The position numbers were made by a program, and so were the translations under genes. 64,000 nt of DNA from Eleginops maclovinus. Lineage: Eukaryota > Chordata > Actinopteri > Perciformes > Eleginopidae. Every line of letters starts with the position of its first letter. Position 1 is the stretch's first letter. The notes below the pieces were generated by a model. The model was not told the origin of the DNA. It did not search any database and was given only the letters and a program-made list of their open reading frames with translations. Shown one piece after another: positions 59,203 to 64,000 of this stretch. The stretch lies in contig NC_086357.1 in the NCBI RefSeq assembly GCF_036324505.1, positions 23,437,793-23,501,792 of the forward strand, read 5' to 3'.

Positions 59203-62200
59203 CTGAGAAGAAAGAGTAAACAACAACATTAGACAACAAATAGACAAACTGCAGTTCATGTGTGGAAATGCAACATGCGATGTTGTTCCTGGAGATCTAT
59301 TTCATCATGGAGCAGTCGATCTGTTGTGGTTATTGTGTATTTTCCACCCAGGCTTCATGACCCTTGTCCAGACTGGTGAATTAAATTAATCCATGTAGTT
59401 AAAGTTTCCATGTAATTGCTGTTCAAACATCATTCAGCACACCCTCCAACTCATCCAAGCCTCCTCCCAAGCATCAGGGCTGCTAGGAAATTGTGCGACC
59501 AACATCATCACTTATTTTAATGTGCATTTATTCATTTATTGTTATTAAATTGGGCACTGTTGTTGTGTTGATGGACCAAGCCAGTGAAAACACAATCCAG
59601 TTTAAAGATGCATAATTGTCATTAATGTGTGTGTGTGTCACGTTTTGTTGTGCATGGTATGTGCCGTCTTAAATGATGTGAAGTGTCAAAGAGACATTTC
59701 TATTTAATGCAAATCTAATGGATGAAGCAATCTGAATTCACCCCCATGGATTCTACAGACTTATGGGTCTTGTGTAAAAGCTGTGTTAATGGGGGCCTCC
59801 TTATTGAGACTTCTGTGTCCTGCTGATCCAGGATCAGATAAGTATCAGTGGGATTCACTGAGCCAGTGGCTCCAAAGTGCTGCTACACAGCAGGGGCTTG
59901 CTGGGCCGATTTCCTGCTCAAACCGCAGCCTTAATTCACTAATGTGCCATTTGCTTCGGTCACACGCTCCTAATTGACTGAGTTTTTCTTCCCTGTAGCC
60001 GAGGCAATCTGAGCTGGGCTAATGTCTTCAGAGCGGTGGGGTTTAGCTTCCAAAGACCAGATACAACACAAGAGAAGCTCCTTCAGTGCCATTTGGTAAT
60101 GTGCATATGGATGCAAACAACTGATGATTGCTATAAAGAAAGGATGTACCAGCATCAAACACTCTGTGCAGAACTGTGCAGCTCTACAGACATCACTGGT
60201 CAATAGCCAACACACTCCGTGGTATCGACTGCGCCTTCCCTAATTATATCTGCTCCGGCTGCCACTGCAGGGACACTGTGAAATACCTCAGCAGGGAGAG
60301 AAGTGAGGCCAGAGAGGAGTCACGTCTCCTCAGGCCCCAACAGCACCGCCACACAGAGACGCAGACAGACCCAAACACACTTTGTTTATGGAAATATTCT
60401 GCTGTAAATGTGTAGTTAACGGACATTTCAGGTGGTATGCAGACTGAATTTGCACTCCCATGTACTTTCCTCACCAATTCTGACCAGTAACTCTAAAAAA
60501 CAGAGCACTAGGATCTTAAAACTAAAGCTATTATGCATTCTTTTATTGATTTCTGATCAATTAAGTAGAAGCCTCTGCCCCTTCCCACCTGGAAAGAGGG
60601 CGCAGCAAGCACTGTTGAGTTAATGAATCCATCTTAATTAACGCTAACTTCACCGTTCATACTCATGTCACACAACGGGTGCTTCGAGGCCAGCAATGAC
60701 TCAAACACACATTTTTGGGGCATGTGAACTATTTCGTCACCAAGAAAACAAAGACCTTTGTCCCACTAAAGGCTAATTTATGGTCGTCCGTCTCGGGCCA
60801 TGGAGAGCCCTCTCCGTCGTCGTAAACCCTCCCGGAGACATTCTCCGTAGCCTAACTATACGTCGAGGAGACCGCGAGGGTTGTGATTGGTCGGTAGACG
60901 ATAAGGTAACTGGTTGTTAACATTGTGAAGGCGAGCTTCCACGCTAGCAGTAGGCTGTGATCAGAGAAGGACAACTCATTCATTTTGCAAACAACATACT
61001 AGATAATTGACGATAAATGTGCCTGCATTTTGAATGTGATAAATACAATTGCCCGTTTCTTCTGTCATTTTAACTGTAGGCTTTTTACACATCACCAGTG
61101 CTATAACAGAGATACCTGGCCATTGTTCACTGTGTGGAACGGAGCCGGAAGGTAATCAATCAACGACTTTCACGATAGACGTCGTGAGATTAGGTCATCT
61201 TGCGTAGCGACGCCTACTGATCGGGCGGTGAATTGCATTGCGTATCCGACATCCCCACGGAAAACTTCAAACGGTTCATGAGCCTGAGTCGGATTGACGG
61301 ATAGCTACGGAATAGTATAACTAGACCTTTAGGTGCGAGCAGCATGGACATGTTTGGTGACCCGGCTGCTCCGTTTCTTCTACCAACGGCACAACAAGAA
61401 GCGCTCACTCTTTGATGACAACTTGTACTTCTGTCTGGTTCTTATTTGTCGCCTCCAGTTTCCACAGTAAACATCAGACTTTTATTTGGTGATAAAGTCA
61501 TTTTGTGTACTACCAGTGTTGCTTTAAGAGCTTTTCCGCTCTCCACGCAGCTTTGAAGTACTGGAAAGTCCTCCTCTGCGTCTAATAAATAGTATATTGG
61601 CAGTATACGCAGTAGCCCCATCATCCACTTAGAATTTTGAGCAAGATATTTCAAAGCTTTGCACGGAATAACCTCTTTATATTGAATCATCATTGAATAT
61701 AGAGCTGCAAAATGTATATAAAATGTTATAGAAATTGTACTATGGACTAGTTCAAAAGCTAAATCGCATAGGCAAAATGTTTGGTAAAGGATCTGAATAA
61801 AGTTTTGAAGTAATAGGATTAATAAGAGGATACCACAGACTTCTCTTCTATAGAAATCCTTGTTTAGTACAGATTATCCTAAAGAAATAGACCTCAATCT
61901 TACAGTGCAAATCATATCCCAATGCAAAACGATTTTGTAATACTTTGAAAAATCGTGCCGCTCCAATTAAAAACACACATTTTCTTTCTGGGGAATTTAG
62001 ACCATCTGCACCATATTGGGATTACATACTAAACAACTGTTGAAGCACTGCTTTAGGAAACAATCAAACCATCTGCATACATCCAACTCTTCCTGTTCAG
62101 CAAGATCTGAAGTGCCCAGACAAGTCGTCCATATGCGAGTCAAACAAGACCCCTCCCTGCCGACAATTACTGTCAGGAGACATCCAGCAATTACTCCATT

Positions 62201-64000
62201 CAATCTGCATGACCCGACAGGCTTACCAAGGATTCTAGGTAAACATTTAGATAGTTTTATAAGTGTGTTCTTTCTAATATAAGCACACAAAATGATTTGG
62301 ATTGAGATAGCGTGACACGTTTTCAGGCTTTTAAGTAAAATCATTTGCAAAGCAGGCCAATCACAACTCTTCAAAACTGTTTGGGAAGCATTTCAAAGCT
62401 AATTTGTATCTCTAGGCCTTTAGGTATTCTACTGCTTAATAGTTCAAGAACAGAGATCACAGACTCCGGGATAACACCAGGAACTGGGCAGCCAATAATA
62501 GAAGTTCTAAGAAGAGGAACCAGCTTTTGATTAGTGTATTTTTATGCAGGTATTGTAATCAGGTCCATGTGCATCATCTACATCTGGCTTTCTTAGACCT
62601 CTGTGATTCTGCACTCAGTAAATTAACAAGATTTTTGCTCAGCTCGAATGTACAAAAAAGAGAACTTAATGAGTCATGTTTGCAATATTATATGGATAAA
62701 TGTATACAGTTATTCATAGTCATTAAAAAGTCATTTGCACCAGAGCATTAATATAAATCTAGCATTGTAATGTTTTAAAGCTCAAATGGGTGTCTGAGAA
62801 TTAGTATTTTAAAGTACAAGTTCTCAGTGACAAATAAGTTGTAGTATTATTCCCAATAAATGCATCGATTAAAGCTTGAATAAATTCTAGTCAGAGGTTT
62901 TAACGAGCTCACGTGTAGTTGTTTAAACTCCAGGAAGCTGTGTCTTGTTTTAACCTTTACTAATTTAGATAAAGCTTCCCAGAGATAATGACTCATAAAA
63001 CACAGTCAACAATCTACATACATCTGTAGAAGTCACAAGCTGAAAGCAACATGCAGTGCGAGTTCCCAGGCAAGAGAAATCTGGTCTCTGTAAAGCCGCA
63101 GCTGTGCTTGCTGGCCTGATGCTGCTTTGGGTCTAAACGAGCCACGTCTGTCCACAGACTCTGGGACAGGGAAGGGGCAGATGTCCCGCCCGGGGCTACG
63201 AGGCTCTTGTCTGTGGCCTTTCATACAACTTCCCAGGGGACCTTCTTTTAAAAGACAGACTACCCCCCACCCACCATGTTTCAGCGTGTGTACTTCAGAG
63301 CTATCCCAAACAAATTCCCCCTGAATACTCGGATCACTAAAGGAGGTTGGAAAAGGCCAAGAGTGGCGGCGGATGTGCTTGTGCTTTACAAAAACAAAGA
63401 GGGAGGGGGAGAGGGGAACACATGGGGGGGGGAGAGAAGGAGAGATGACCAAGAGATTTGGTGAGGCGAAAAAGCAATAGTATACACAGAGAAAAAGTAG
63501 GATTTAAAATGGGATAGATTTATTTGGGGGGGGGTTGGGCTGCAGCACAGACCACCCAACTGCGTCTCCCGACCCAGCCTGCTCCTAACAGCCTCACTTC
63601 TTCCACTGGAACCGGCGCTCAAAGAAACCAGCCCCTATGTTTAGCTTGTAAATGTTTAACCATCAATCAACATCATAAAACCCTCTCTGGATCCTGACTG
63701 GATGCTCTCCCTCCCTCTCTCGTTACTTCTAGCAGGTCCCTTCCACTTCTCCTCTTCCTCCCCCACACCCTCCCATCTCTCTTTATTCCCTCGGCTCGGC
63801 GGTGGTGGATGCTGGGCATATGCCAGTGCCACTCCCCTTTCTTTTCCAATCTGCCCCTCAGCTCCGTGACAGCCATCAATCATAGCTGACGCCATGGCGA
63901 CGGGTCCCTCGGGGAGGCGTTCGCCAGGCCCAGCGTGAATACGACGGGGTTTTTACGAGCGCTGCGGGCTGACGCACTCACCTCCCCCACCTCTAGACAA
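59203..64000 (-). other. ssbp3: ssbp3 intron, right edge of window
   Basis: There is no trace on the minus strand of the LUFS exons (for example the WWCVFWDLYC segment), so the whole stretch is intron. It holds a candidate conserved block at about 59900-60060 and a Harbinger-like MITE at 60772-61333. Open frames at 63033-63895 come from purine/pyrimidine-rich sequence and have no recognisable similarity. Confidence 0.65.
60772..61333 (+). mobile_element. Harbinger-like MITE
   Basis: The left end CTAAAGGCTAATTTATGGTC and the right end ATAGTATAACTAGACCTTTAG form imperfect inverted repeats. The interior is CG-rich (CGTCGTAAACCCTCCCGGAG, TTGTGATTGGTCGGTAGACG), a style typical of fish PIF/Harbinger derivatives. 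The CTA and TAG edges could be 3-bp target duplications merged with the termini. No transposase is present. Confidence 0.6.

Noticed and set aside
61344..61415. Short frame starting MDMFGDPAAPF just after the Harbinger-like element
   Set aside because: Only 23 codons with no family resemblance; insufficient evidence.

Overview
This window is nuclear DNA from a bony fish, most likely a percomorph teleost. The evidence is spliced vertebrate genes with GT/AG introns, AT-rich introns, long (CA)n, (ATA)n and (GGAA)n microsatellites, and several short interspersed repeats of types I recognise from teleost genomes. I cannot name the species. No bacterial, viral or CRISPR feature is present.

Three protein-coding genes are supported. 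(1) Minus strand, 40738 down to 7693: the 5' part of a GLIS-family Kruppel-like zinc-finger factor, best called glis1. Three coding exons (40459-40738, 10428-10614, 7693-9208) join in phase and give 661 residues ending just inside zinc finger 3. The remaining finger and C-terminal exons lie to the left of the window. A 29.8-kb intron separates the first two coding exons, and a non-coding 5' exon and promoter probably lie at about 40.87-41.2 kb. (2) Plus strand, 46776-48655: a complete four-exon type 1 iodothyronine deiodinase, dio1. It encodes 248 residues with an in-frame TGA selenocysteine codon at residue 126 and a SECIS hairpin in the 3' UTR at about 48945-49025. (3) Minus strand, 59202 down to 54477: the 3' half of ssbp3, an LDB1-binding co-regulator. 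Fourteen small coding exons give 291 residues of the Pro/Gly/Met-rich region and the conserved C-terminus. The LUFS/LisH exons are beyond the right edge.

Layout: 1-7692 is glis1 intron; 7693-9208 is the large glis1 exon with Ser, His and acidic tracts and zinc fingers 1-2; 9209-10427 is a short intron; 10428-10614 is a coding exon; 10615-40458 is the giant intron holding most of the transposon relics and several candidate conserved elements; 40459-41220 is the glis1 5' end; 41.2-46.7 kb is a repeat-rich intergenic stretch with a SINE, a LINE 3' end and a 127-bp CA tract; 46.8-49.3 kb is dio1; 49.3-53.2 kb is intergenic with SINE and MITE copies; 53.2-54.5 kb is the probable ssbp3 3' UTR; 54.5-59.2 kb holds the ssbp3 exons; 59.2-64 kb is ssbp3 intron with a Harbinger-like MITE.

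The genes do not form a pathway. glis1 and ssbp3 are transcription regulators, and dio1 is an endoplasmic-reticulum enzyme of thyroid hormone metabolism. Their order agrees with the human 1p32.3 neighbourhood as I remember it (GLIS1 ... DIO1 ... SSBP3), but the fish arrangement is far more compact. I found no clearly new biological system. The most informative items are the selenocysteine machinery of dio1 with its Pro128 substitution, the LINE/SINE pair sharing a 3' tail, a long near-perfect hairpin, a private ~70-bp tandem repeat, and candidate conserved non-coding elements in the glis1 and ssbp3 introns.
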